Position numbers and translations under genes: made by a program. Below the pieces are notes generated by a model. It saw nothing but the letters and a program-made list of their open reading frames with translations, was not told where the DNA came from and searched no databases. A stretch of DNA of 28,533 nucleotides from Dichomitus squalens LYAD-421 SS1 (taxonomy: Eukaryota > Basidiomycota > Agaricomycetes > Polyporales > Polyporaceae), in the NCBI RefSeq assembly GCF_000275845.1, contig NW_006766909.1:15651-44183 (forward strand), in the 5' to 3' direction. Position 1 is the stretch's first letter. The number at the start of each line of letters is the position of its first letter. Shown piece after piece: positions 9,109-20,286 of the stretch.

Positions 9109-11374
9109 ATGCGGCTACTGGACACGTGGACGGGGAATTTCCGCTGGGTTGACCATCCTTCCACAGAACATTACGCCATCTTGTCCCACGTCTGGGACAT
9201 CAGCGGAGAGCAAACCTACGAGGACCTACGGACACTCCAGCAAAACATCAAGGATGATTCAGCCATAGGAACTCCTGCTACGACTATACCCACACCGTTA
9301 GAGGGCAAGCGATGGCGCCGCCTTAGCCTTTCTTGGCGCTGGCGGAAGAATATCCAGACTCGCCGAGCTTCAGCTACTGAGGTCCTTTCCAGAACTTCCC
9401 GCCCCCCAGACACCATCTTCGCACACCCGCTTATCAGCGAGAAGATCCGTAACGCCTGTGCAGTTGCTCGGGCCGATGGGTATCGTTATATCTGGATAGA
9501 CTCGGGCTGTATTGACAAGTCTAGCAGCGCGGAACTCTCAGCAGCCGTCAACTCGATGTTCCACTGGTACCGTTGGGCAGATGTTTGTTACGCACATCTC
9601 CCTGATGTTGCTGACGACGACAGTCCTCTTCTGGATGACTCCCAGTTCCGCCGGAGTCGATGGCACAAGCGGGGCTGGACGCTCCAGGAGCTCATCGCTC
9701 CCGACAGGGTGGTATTCCTCTCTCAGAATTGGAAGTTGTTGGGATCGAAGGTCTCCCTGGCGAAGGTCATCGAGCAAGTCACGGGTGTCGATCGCATGGT
9801 TCTAGAAGATCCGACGGCTGTTTTCTCCGTCAGCGTGGCCCGCCGAATGTGGTGGGCGTCCAGTCGAGAGACAACCAGGGTGGAGGACGAGGCGTATTCG
9901 CTTATGGGAATCTTTGGAGTCCACATACCGGCCATATATGGCGAGGGTCGACACGCCTTCGTTAGATTGCAGCAAGAGATTCTGCGTGCCATCCCCGACC
10001 AGAGTCTCTTCGCATGGGGTTCTTGTATCACAGACACGACGCCTGGGCGGATATCCGGTGCACCTGATGCCTCTTATGGTCTACTAGCCTCTGCCCCTTC
10101 CGATTTCGCTTACTCGAACCCAAGTGCGAGCGCGCATGGTTACTACGACTTGTTGGGAACGCTCGGCCTTCCCATGGAGACTCCTCCACCCGATTTCACG
10201 ATCACTCCCTACGGTATCCGCGCGCGACTACTCGTGATCCCTAGCCCCGCGATCAATGTCGAGCGCCACTTCTTCCACACCTCCTTCCGTCCAAAATACA
10301 TAGCGCTTCTCGGCTGCACTGACGATGAATTCCGTTATCTCACCCTTCCCCTGTGCACCCCGTTGAAGCCCTCTCAGTCCCGCAACGAGCACATCGTGTC
10401 TTTCAGCCCAGGCGCATTCGTCCCCGTCCGCGTCTGGCCTATCAGGCTGGATTTCCTGGCGCGCTATCGACACAGCATTATTCTTGCTGACCTGCTAATA
10501 CGCACCGGAGGCTTCCGTCCCGGTTCGCAGAGCGTCCGCCCGACCCCTGGCCTCGGTGACAAGAAGGTGTCGAACGAGGTTATTCTCCGGAGCTGGTCCC
10601 AGTCACATATGTCCGCCATGGGCTACTCAGTCCAGCAGCACCAACCTTACGTTCAAGACAGCAACTCGAACTCGCACATGATTGTCATGCAAAACAGCAC
10701 TATCAGAGTAACAGTCGTCGTTACAGTCGGCGAGGCCATGATGCGCCCGATAGTGCGCGTGCGATACCAAACACTCTGCGCAACCCGTACGGGCACATCC
10801 TCCGCGAGCCTGGACTCCGGGGAAGACGCCGTCGAACTTGTTGGGCGGGGATACGCCAGACCCCCCGCCAATGCAAATGTCGCCTTCCTCTCGAGTTGGA
10901 GGATGACGTTCAGCATTACCGCACCTACAACCTCAGCCCCCCGCGGTCCTTCCGTACCGCCTCTGACTGAGTCACCTAGTACCCCTACCACCACGCACAC
11001 CAGGACCGCGCACGAGTGGACCATCACCTGCTGTCGATTCATCGACAGCGACGGCTTTTGGAAGCTCGGCGTCGAGGTCGACATCGTCCCGACGAGCGTC
11101 CTCGAGGATGTTCATGAGCAGGATCAAGGAGGCCCGGAAGTGGATGATAAATCCCTCCGCCCCCACTCCGATTCTGTCTCACAACTCCCCGGTGAGTTTG
11201 CTTCCATGAGCGATGGTGTCACCTTTGCCTGTCTGACCTATAGTGCTTTTAGACACTGCCGTGAATCAAGATGTTGCTCTCGCGGACGATGCATCTTCAT
11301 TCTCCGCATCTGCACAATTCGCACACATGCGGGGAACGCGCCGTCCCATGGGCCCTCGCTCACCAAGCACATAG
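9109..11374 (+). CDS. HET-domain (heterokaryon incompatibility-type) protein
   Basis: HET domains in fungi trigger cell death or growth arrest after non-self recognition, mostly shown in ascomycetes; the basidiomycete members are largely uncharacterised. The start MRLLDTWTG is the usual opening of basidiomycete HET proteins. Motifs in order are AILSHVWD (23-30), YRYIWIDSGCIDK (125-137), RGWTLQELIAP (188-198), EDEAYSLMGIFGV (259-271) and YGEGRHAF (277-284). An insert of about 60 residues, rich in Arg/Ser/Thr, separates the first two. The remaining 450 residues have no domain I recognise. A strong intron, GTGAGT to CTATAG (11192-11243, 52 nt), gives a 737-residue protein ending at 11374. Without splicing the frame runs to 11700 (863 residues) with a low-complexity tail, which I think less likely. 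WIDSGCID replaces the more common WIDTCCID. Confidence 0.88.
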
Positions 11375-12760
11375 CATACAACATGGTGAGGCTATTGAGC
11401 TGCCTTGCGTCACTCTCTCGAACTGTGGCTGGCGCGTTCGGCTCGAAAAACGCCGAGGTAAACTTATCAGATAGGCTGGAGCCCACTTCAAGCAAAAGCA
11501 GCCAGGACCTCGTGCTTGCTGAGCCTCGCGCAAAGCGGAGCAGTCCTGCTTCCTTGGGAAAGGACGACGATAGACGTCCACTCTTCCTAGGTGGTCTGAA
11601 GGGGGGAGGATCGTTGAGATTGTGCCTAGGGAGTGTCTGTGGATGGGAGCCAAGCAGGGGTGTGGCAGAGGATGTTTCAACCCGGCGGCTTGCGCGCTGA
11701 TTGTCTTGCTTGGAGTGGAAGGAGAGGGAGCGATGTACAAAGTTTGAGGGCGAGCGGAGGCGATGGGCGATGTGGGCAATTTGATAACTGAGAGAATGTA
11801 AGCGCTGAGTCGAAGTGCGAGGTCGCTAGTAGGTCAAGAATGCGAAAGTCCCAGTTTGTATTATGTTGAGAGAGGAACGGACGGCGGAGACGAAAAACTA
11901 AAACTAGTGGCGGTGTAGAAGTCGGGATCTGCTGTATGGCTCCTCTGAGTGCGACTTCGAACGTATGCCTGAGCGTTACGGGAAACGGGAAGAGAAGAGG
12001 CTAGGACACGGAGAAATAATCAGCACTACCGCGCGGTAAGTAGTCAGTACTAGACAAGATTAGTTCCCAGACGGTCCCCTGATTGGACGGCGACCATGCT
12101 CATCAGTGAACGCGGAGGAAATTGAGTATTTGAAGGAGACATTCTTGTGGCTCAGCGTGAGTGCTTTGTCATACTGAAGTAGAGCAAGTGAATAAATGAC
12201 GAGCGCATCGATCTATCATACAGTTTGCGCGGTTGAGCGCGCGAGAGCCCATCAAGACGACTACGTAGACGGCTAGGAGAAACGCGCGAAGGAGACTCAT
12301 CAACCTATCGTACACAACGGTTACTCGTAGAAGGAGACATAGGGCCCAGGAAACGGAACCGAGGCGGCATACAGAGAAGGGCAGATCACAGTCAGGAAGC
12401 TAAGGCACGGCCGTGTGATCGCCAAATCGCGACTGTCCACGGGCATATGAGCGCATCTAATGTTGGGATACTACTGCGCGCGGCGCAGAGTGCTTGAACG
12501 AGCGGCAGGTCCAGAGAACGTGGTGATCAAAGATGGTATGGAGGAAAGAGTGTCTGTTTGAAGAGAGCGGAAGAGCGAATGAGCGACAGATCGCGCACGC
12601 ATATGCGCGCGAGGTCGGGGATGTCGAATGGGAAGTTTCAGCGATGTTTTCTGGGGTTTTCTGCAAAGAGACGATGGCGTGGGGATGCGGGAAGCGATAA
12701 TCGAGATCTTTCAACGAACGGTGTTGGGGAAGCGGTGGAGCGAGGCGTGAATAAAGCAGC
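11375..12760. other. intergenic, downstream of HET gene
   Basis: Apart from the unspliced extension of the HET frame to 11700 and its antisense shadow (11360-11779), nothing gene-like is seen. The sequence is purine-rich on this strand (GGAGA/GAAG runs) from about 11700 to 12450. Confidence 0.4.
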
Positions 12761-13114
12761 GTCTGTTCTGACGAACGAACACATGGACGGCGTACGTGAC
12801 GCACGACCCGTGCCCGCGCTGCGCGCCCGTCTTCGCGTGCACACCGACTTCGGGGACCACACGCTCGCCTGGGAGGATGGTTTAATATTCTTTTCGGGCT
12901 TGTCCTTGTCCTTGTCCTTGTCGCGGTCTTGATTCTTGGATCTTGATCCTTGGACAACAGAGCGAGAGGAGAGGAAAGAGGGAAAAGAATACGAAGCCAT
13001 CCCGAGGCGAGGCTGAGATGCCCCGAGTCCGGGTGGATGAGAAGACGGGCGCGTAGCGCGGGCACGGGTCGTGCGTCGCGTACGTCGTCCATGTGTTCGT
13101 TCGTCAGAACAGGC
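12761..13114. repeat. large palindrome with 74-base arms
   Basis: Arms 12761-12834 and 13041-13114 are reverse complements at 70 of 74 positions with no gap. A weaker, gapped mirror similarity continues inward to about 12900 and 12975, so most of the 354 bases could fold back. All four arm mismatches are transitions, and in a plus-strand transcript each would be a G-U wobble pair, so the RNA hairpin would be fully paired. The centre holds a TCCTTG hexamer repeat. Long ORFs on both strands here (12457-13171) are by-products of the palindrome. It lies between the 3' ends of the HET gene and the second C2H2 gene. It is either a foldback/MITE-like element or a transcribed hairpin; no clear target duplication is visible. 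Confidence 0.85.
12898..12921. repeat. TCCTTG hexamer microsatellite at palindrome centre
   Basis: About three and a half tandem copies of TCCTTG, in the spacer of the large palindrome. The short tract is likely a slippage product. Confidence 0.7.
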
Positions 13115-13337
13115 GCCGCTCGCACGGCCCCGGAGGAAGCCGTGGAGGTCTAGCGGAGAGGCGTAGGTCATAGCGGGTCAGACATTCTGAGCCGCCGGGA
13201 CGCACGCCCTCCGTGGGCGGCTACGGTTTCGAAAGGCAGTGGTGGGTTCGCTGGAGAGAAGCGGATTCAAACGAGAATTAGGGTGCCTGCTGATGTAAAG
13301 AGAGGAGAACTGAGATGACGTACTTGGATGCCGATAG

Positions 13338-14492
13338 TCAGGAGGGAGGTTGAGGGGTATGTCCGGGAAAAGGTGAGGTTGCCGGGGCATGTTTATTTAT
13401 AAGGTGCTTATTGAGTGCGTTGTTACGGGAGTAGCTCGACTTGCAATGAGGATGAGGACAGGGATAACGGGGGCCGTCGTGGAGCCGCTTCGGGCACGAT
13501 TCCTTGAGGTGCGCTGAGATGTTTTTCTTATGGGTGAATTCTAGAAAACAACAGCCACAATATGGATTCATAGACGTTCTACATGATCAGGAATGGGTGA
13601 GACACATACCTTCGCCACACGCTGGACAGATCGCTTCCACTGCCCTAGTGATTTTCGTCGAAGAAGATGTCTTGGGGACAACACACGGCGGAGTAGAGAG
13701 GGGAAGAGCCTGAAAGCGGAGCTGCAAGTCAGGTTGCGTGACCGGCGCTGGAGCAACGCAGGAAGGGACGGCGCTGGTCGTAGGCATAACGAGCAATCGT
13801 GGATCGCACGTTATTGGAGCGAATTGGTCGGGAGGCGCTGGCTGCTGCGGTAGTGTAAACGCCAGAGGATTAGCAGCGTATTCGGGTCCGAAGTCGGGCA
13901 GAACAGCCGTATCAGGAGGGCGCGGGGCCAAAAGGGGATAGAAAGGCGGCGAGGTAAAGGGGCTATAGGCTATCGGAGGCGGCACACAGTACTCTCCCTG
14001 AGAGTACGAGGGCGAGAAGCTGATTGGTCCGGGGGAAGCCGCGGGTTCCGACGAGAAGGTTGATGATGTCGGGCTGAGGCTGGGAGGGGGGCCTCCTGGG
14101 GATGCGTAGGACCCTCCCGTCCAGGAGAATGTCAAACTGGTCGGAGAGGCATGAGTAGGTGTATATGGGAAACTGTCCGCGCCAGCGGAAAAGGACAATG
14201 AAGGGTCGGGGTCGAGTTCCAGCTCGATATCTTGAGGTTGGACGCTACAAGCGAGGGCGAACGCATCGTCAATGATCCCAATTCCAGGATCTCCAGGCGT
14301 TTCAAACGCCTCGAGGGGGAAGACGATGTAATCATCGGGAGCCAGCCCAGGATTGTCGCCAGAGTCGGATGCCGGCCCGTGCGCTGTGACGTCTACACCA
14401 CGGCGGCGATCAGGGGGCATTGGAAGAATGTGTGCGGGCTTATTGGTGTTATTGTAAAGCATAAAGGGGGACATGTTGGAAGAAAAGCGCAT
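13338..14492 (-). CDS. C2H2-type zinc-finger protein, Pro/Ser-rich, two fingers
   Basis: Likely transcription factor of 361 residues. Exon 1 is 14492-13610 and exon 2 is 13540-13338; the intron (13541-13609, 69 nt) has GTATGT and TTTTCTAG ends and is phase 1. Residues 1-285 are low-complexity, rich in Pro, Ser, Thr and Ala with an acidic patch (ELELDPDPSL), which suits an activation region. Finger 1 is C289-x2-C292, H305, C310 (a C2HC variant, completed only by splicing) and finger 2 is C322-x4-C327 and H340-x4-H345. The unspliced frame stops soon after CPACGEG. ATG 14474 is an alternative start. It is probably paralogous to the plus-strand gene at 6723, as the intron splits the codon three residues after the second Cys in both. 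Its target genes are unknown. Confidence 0.82.
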
Positions 14493-16934
14493 ACAGTCAA
14501 AGCATACAGGGACGAGGTTGTCGAAGAGAGAGCGACTCTGACTCGAGCGGGATTACATGTATCTTGGCAAGCGAATAAGTACCGTCTGCGACGCCGCGTG
14601 GATTCACAGCTTCCGGGCCTTCTCGTGGTGGTATCGTGGTAAAGACAGGTCAGAGGCACGCCTTTCCGGGTACGAGGGCGCTCCCGCAGACTTCGCACGG
14701 ACATGTACCAATCGCGCCCTCGACGCCTACCATACACATCCCGCCACACGCGAGATGCGCATGCTGAGATGATCTGCGACAGACACTCCTTCGCACCCTC
14801 TATATCAGTCAGGAGGCCCTTCAGAGGGCACGATCGATGCAGGAACGTCGCAGCAAAGGCTGGCCGACACGTGTGGAGATCCCGCGCCCACAGCCTAGTC
14901 AATATGTCGTCTATGACCCTGAGAAAGGTGTCAGTGAACTCAATCATCGCGGCTAGGATCCTCGACTTACTTGACTCTCCGCAAGCAAGAATTTACGATG
15001 CCAACGCAATGCACGAGCCGCGGTATCAGTGTCGCGACCCAAAGAAGCCACAATCAACAACGATAGCGATAGGGTTGTACGGTGAGCGCAGACCTATGTC
15101 AGGCATGAGCATGACGCAAGCTCAGCATACCTAGGGGGAGTATTGTACGCGGCCAAGACCAGAGACCAAAGTTCTAACGGTAAGTGAGTCACTTTCGAGG
15201 CACCCTGAGTCGTGGCACTACAACGATTCTATCCGCAAGCGCAGCGAGCGCGCCTGTTATCAAGTTGAAGTGCGCAGCCGGCGGACAGATGTACGACAAG
15301 GAGGGCGAGGGCCTGCGCCTACTGCGGCAGATCGCGCGCGATTCCTCGCCGTGCCCGCGCGCAAGTCGAAGGTGGTCTTTTCCACATGCAATTAGCCCCA
15401 AAGTAAGCAGCACAGTGGTGCGTGTCATCCCACAGCGTCTTGAGCCCTAAGTCAAGATTAGTCAGTTCAAGTTGTCGATGCAGTTCAAGACAAAGCGCGG
15501 CCGTGGAAGAGTCGTAAGACATATAAGAGCCCTTGGACATAGACGTCAAACATGAGCGCGCCCCAGCGCCATCCACTTGATTTTGAATTTTGAACGCTAC
15601 AGGGGGAGCACAACAGAGTAGAGACCGAGAAGACAGCTCACGACGGATTACGGCTGGTAAGCAGAGGTGGAAAGAGAAGAGTAGCGCCCACGCGGCCCAC
15701 CATCGCAATCATTCACTCCGAATGGGGCTCCGCCGTGTCTGAGTACACTTACTTGGGGCTCCGCGGTGACGGAATATACGTACTCCGACGTGCGACTCCG
15801 CTCTGTAGTGACTCTCTCGGTCCCCGTGTGCCCCTTCATTAACATTCCCGACGGTCGTCGAACAATCTCAAGCAACTTGACATGTGCTGGTGAGATCCTT
15901 CTTGTCGGTGTCTGTTTCTGTTTCTGTTAGGTTGCCAGAAGATCTAACCGCCACTGGTAGCTTGCCTTCTGCTTCAAGTTCTTGCTGTATCCAGTGCAGG
16001 AGGTGTCCAACGCGCCGTTAGACAACGTATAGCTATACGGTGGTAACTCTAACCTATGCTTGGCAGTGTTTCGATCGTGCGTTCAGGTACTGAACCCGAG
16101 CCGTGGTAAAATGATGTCAGCGCTCGGCGTCACAATCCTGTACATGAACTGCACTGGGTGTGCCGCATATAGCGACTCAGAAGGGGACCATACAGATGGG
16201 AGTACGTGCTTCAATTACTAGATCGTTTCATGAGGACAAGCTGGTATATGACACGCAGGTGTTACTGATAATGTCACTGGACGTGATCGTCAAATGCGGA
16301 CTCAAGTCCGCCGTTTGGACTTGGACAGACCTTCGGAAAGATTAGTTCCTGGTGACGGATGGACGTTTCCGAAGGTCATTGATTGAGTGTATATGGCCAC
16401 AGCTCACCTATCATCACAGTCGCTACAATGATCGGCATCCTATGATCAACTATCTCAGCTGGTCCGCTTCGGAGGCTTGGTGGTGAGTTGCGTTCTCCAG
16501 GCTCTGAAAAGTTCCGATCTTTGAACCGTCACATACAGTTTCGGTGTCATTCCTGTCGTGATACGACGTTGTAGGAAGATATGCAGTATCGCAGTCCATC
16601 TGCTTCGGGTGGATGTGTGCACGAAGGACTAAAAAGAAGTCTGCATTGGCACGGCGGTGGGCTTCCGTGAAAGGGTACCGATGCTTCTGTACGGCCGAGA
16701 TGTCTCTGGTTCTTGGGCGACATGTTGCAAAGGGTGCCTAGACAGCATCAGTTTCGTCCAAATGTGGCTCTTCCTCGCCAACTGTTGACATCATAAATCT
16801 CGAGTTTACTCAGTACCTGCGGGAAGCTGTAGAATAGTCTCATTCGTGGACCTCATAAAGCACCTGCATGGAGTACACTCCCTGCGACACCTACCTTGGT
16901 CATCACCCCTCCGTTACTGTTCTCAGCTGAAGCC
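14493..16934. other. long intergenic stretch, no supported gene
   Basis: 2.4 kb without a gene I can defend. A minus-strand ORF (14393-14947) overlaps the C2H2 start and has a helix-like N-terminal part, but no known motif. ORFs 14703-15134 (+) and 15319-15708 (-) are also unremarkable. A run of TCTGTT-type repeats lies near 15911-15934. Two short hairpins occur near 16290-16377. A weak TATA-like CATAAAG at 16854-16860 precedes the membrane-protein gene. Confidence 0.4.
16328..16377. repeat. perfect 12-base inverted repeat with 26-base spacer
   Basis: GACCTTCGGAAA at 16328-16339 is the exact reverse complement of 16366-16377. Just upstream, GCGGACTCAAGTCCGC forms another small palindrome with 7-base arms. 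Together they could form a two-stem structure. No function is assigned. Confidence 0.6.
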
Positions 16935-18579
16935 ATGGCCGACAACCTGCAGTCCCAGGATGCAATCGCCGATGCTTACTACGAGTGGGTTTCAGGCCGT
17001 TACGGTTACATGGCTATTCGCTCACGCAAATGACTAGATATCTTGGCACGATCGTCTCGGCAATCTGTATTAGTGAGTCCGTGTATTTATATGTGAACAA
17101 GTCGCTCTCTGATCTCCATCTGAACAGCACTGATTATCTACGACTACGTGCTGACTCTTGACCGTGAAAGACGGTACATCTGGCCGCGGGGTCTCTGTGG
17201 CCCGTCGGTGCTTTATTACTCGCTGCGCTATATGCCTATTTCCTATGCTATCGTGCTCCCTTACTTTCTCAGCCCTCCGGAAAAGAGTATAGAGGTACGT
17301 TTCTGTCCATGAGATAATGTTACAGTGAAGTGGTTCTCAAACGGGCTTCAGGAGTAGGCATACCGATCTAGTATACCATCCGACGATGAAGACTAACACC
17401 AGTTTAGGTGCAAAGCCCTCGGCAATGCAGGAATGATAGTGACGGGAGCAGGATTTGTCTCAGTAGCAGGTGAGCGCTGCGTCATCATCAACTGTGCTTC
17501 TGTCCCGCTAATCTTCATCTGTGCTGTGTTCAGTCTTTTCGTCTCTTCGAGCGTTCGCTATCTCCAAAGAAAGGCGGACCACGCTTGCGGCCATCGTATT
17601 CCTAGGCCTGCTAACTTCTATCTTGATTGTTCCCGTGCGTCCGTAATCTCTTGTATACAAATAGTGTTTGACGTATATGGCCTTATAGATCGATAGCGCT
17701 GCGTCTTTATGGATACCCACGCCTACCGGTGCATGCGCATATAGCTCCAAGTTCCCCACGAGTCATTACGATATGTGAGCATGTTGATCGCCAATGAACT
17801 CTGGCCGACTCACCAATCCCTTGCTCCAGCTGTTTGTGTTGACACTCTCGCTTGTTGTCTTCCTATATCTAAAGGTGCATGCTCACAGTGAAGGCCTTCG
17901 CGCACAGCGGTGGCGTCATATCCGACATGGTCGTCCTTTTGCTCACATGGACACGGACCGTTCCTGCACGATCAGAAACCCCGCTTGAAGGGCCCTGTCG
18001 GCCACGGCTTACAGAATGCTTGTTCCAAGATGGTAAGCAGGACTTCATAGCACGAACCATAGATTTGCAGTTGAGAGGGTCTCGACTGGGCAGGCACGGT
18101 CTACTTTAGGTGAGTGTGCCAGTGGAAGGACTCCGTTCGCAACGTTGATCACGTTTTTATGCTATGGTGCACCACGGTAGTGCGATTCTTGGCATCCATG
18201 CAACATGCCTTGCAACGATGCACAACGTATCTGTGAGTCTGTCCCAGGCAATACATCAGGCACTATCTCACACTTGGTCATGTCAAGCTGGATATGCCTA
18301 TGTGGCAGCTCTATCATGCGTAAGTGGCCGAAGTCCAGGATAAATGCTTTATACAGTAAGCAAATCTAACCGCCGTCGTTTCACAGCTCCACAACTGTCC
18401 TCAGTTGTCACTTTATACTGGATCTCCACGAAGCGGCATACGGGCAGTCCGTTAGTCAACACGCGAGCTCATTTGACCTGGGGGCTTTCCCGAACGACGC
18501 AATTCGGACCCCACCGGCCTGTATAGTGTATAGTGCAGTGCTTGGTGGGCATTGCTCGATGGTGGAGGAAGAATACTAG
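16935..18579 (+). CDS. DUF6533-type seven-helix membrane protein, 11 exons
   Basis: Integral membrane protein of a large, uncharacterised Agaricomycete family. Exons: 16935-16984, 17038-17072, 17128-17294, 17403-17469, 17534-17634, 17689-17774, 17908-18032, 18094-18109, 18181-18232, 18288-18319, 18387-18579. They total 924 nt (307 residues) and all phases agree. Family marks are the first helix with IIYDYVLTL followed by RERRYIWPRG, the helix LAAIVFLGLLTSILIVP, VISDMVVLLLTWTRTV, then CLFQDGTVYF and the tail TTVLSCHFILDLHEAAYG. The FQDGTVYF motif is created only by splicing in a 16-nt micro-exon. The acceptors at 17402 and 17907 are the least certain, since these introns are 108 and 133 nt. 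The reading frames are too short to be found unspliced. No enzyme motif is present; a sensor or receptor role has been guessed for the family but not shown. Confidence 0.78.
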
Positions 18580-18838
18580 CTGTAAGATGGAGCCAGACTG
18601 AGTATTCGTGCCTAGCATGCTCTATAGAGTGATGTACTGCCGCGTGATGCTGAGAATTTACATCCCCATGCAACTCGATGGTGCTCCTCCTTCAAAGCCA
18701 TTGTGGTTCCGAGTCAAGTCAAAGGTTATGGCTTTTCGACAACGGGTGACCGGTCACTGAAGGATGAAAATGATCCTATGTCCTGTTCTGGGTTACAATT
18801 ATCCTCGTGGTACACTACATGGAGCTTAGGAAGGAACA

Positions 18839-20286
18839 CTAGTGGAATCGTTCGTGTAAGTAGCACGGCAGCCTACGCCCCAGCTGGAGATCAAGCTTTC
18901 CCGCGGAACGTGTCCCAGCCAACTTCTTCTCCACGAACCCTCGTATAGTACTGTCTGGCACAACCTCGAGGCCGCACTCCGGGCAGTCGTGCAAGATGAT
19001 TGACACCCGCTTGAGCGCCTGCAGGCCCATGAACGACTTGTCGAGCTCGCGCCAGACTTCCACGCGCTGGCTGCCCGAGCGCGCATATGCTAGTATCTCT
19101 GCGGCGGTGAAGACGCGGCAGGAGTAAACGTTGAAGGTGACCGTACGCAGGACGGGAAAGTAGCCGCCGAGCGTCAGTGCGTAAGCACGGATACCTTCTG
19201 GGGTGCACGTGTGTAAAGGGTCTCCCAGGAATTCCTCGTCACTATCGCAGCCAATCGAGAGTGTGAGTGAGCGCAGAGAGGTGCAGGAGTGGATGGCAGG
19301 CATCAACCGGTCCCAAGATGAGGTGGGGTACCGTTCTAAAGAGAGCGAAGAGCAAGTCGCAATGAGCGCGCGCCGAAGCGATATGTGGGTGCTATGGTCT
19401 TACCTGTACCGCCGAAGAGGAGATGGTAGAGCCCGAGATCCAGCTTGACGAGATTGTGACAAAAATGATGCAGAAGCTGAACAGTTCTGCCTCCACCACG
19501 GCCCAGACCGCGCAATGAGACTCGTTCGAGCGTACCGGAGTTTGACCACGGGTCCTGCTCGAGTAGGAGACCAAACAGGTCGTGTGCGGCATAGTCAACC
19601 CCGTCGTAAGCGAACGACGTGATGGTCGGGGGTACGAGGCCTGTCATCCGCGCTTCCTTGTAATCTCCGGAGAGCCCGTACGAACGGATCACTTGTAGAT
19701 GGTCTACGCGGGAGAACATGGACAGCAGGTTGGCAGCACAAAATGTCCGATCAAACGTGCAACAGCGAATAGTAAGGTTGCGTAGCTTGAGGCGGGAAAT
19801 CGGCCCAGGTCGAGGGCCGAACTCATCAAGTTCGTCCTCGTCGTCCTCCTCTCTATATGTGTAAGCGCCATATGAAGACCCAATTTCCAGCGTGTTCAAG
19901 GTCAACTTCTGCAGATACGGAAGGAGGGATATAAGAGAACGAAGGGAGGTGTGAACAAGCGGGGAGGAGGCAGACGCGTCTTCGTCGGTTTCCTGGAAGT
20001 TGTGTCGCCCATTGAGGCTCAATTCCTTGATGTACATCCCGACATCCAATTTGAGGCGGTGACTGTCTTCAAGAAGTTCAAGGAATGCCACGAACTTGTA
20101 GCCTTCTGCGTCCCTGAAGTCGCGGAGCTTGACGGTGTGGAAGATGAGCACGCGAGTCAAGCCAGTCCAGGCACGGCAAGCTAGGGAGCAAGACGACAGA
20201 GATGATCTATCGTCGGACAGCTGGTCGACTATCAGTCGATTGAGTTCCGTTGGAAGATGGAGAGGCGTAACAGGTGTGCTTGGCAT
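18839..20286 (-). CDS. F-box protein, LRR-like C-terminal region
   Basis: Probable substrate-recognition subunit of an SCF ubiquitin ligase. Exon 1 is 20286-19404 and exon 2 is 19335-18839; the intron (19336-19403, 68 nt, phase 1) has GTAAGA and TTTAG ends. The spliced protein has 459 residues. The F-box spans about residues 9-50: LHLPTELNRLIVDQL, then SLSSCSLACRAWTGLTRVLIF. After it come Leu-rich segments resembling irregular leucine-rich repeats (for example LLPYLQKLTLNTLEIG, RLKLRNLTIRCCTF, SCTSLRSLTLSIGC) and an acidic insert near residue 150 (REEDDEDELDEF). The family is strongly expanded in agaricomycetes, with mostly unknown targets. The second F-box gene at 24467-25783 has the same layout and orientation. 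Confidence 0.87.

Noticed and set aside
11360..11779. Minus-strand ORF of 139 codons at the HET 3' end
   Set aside because: Antisense of the low-complexity tail; no motif and no exon partner.
12457..13171. Long ORFs on both strands (222 and 177 codons on the minus strand, 124 on the plus strand)
   Set aside because: They lie in the GC-rich palindrome, read the same arm twice in opposite directions and are dominated by Arg/Ser/Pro with no motif.
14393..14947. 184-codon minus-strand ORF overlapping the C2H2 start
   Set aside because: The N-terminal third looks helical, but the rest is Arg/Thr-rich, no motif is seen and no splice chain joins it to the C2H2 gene.
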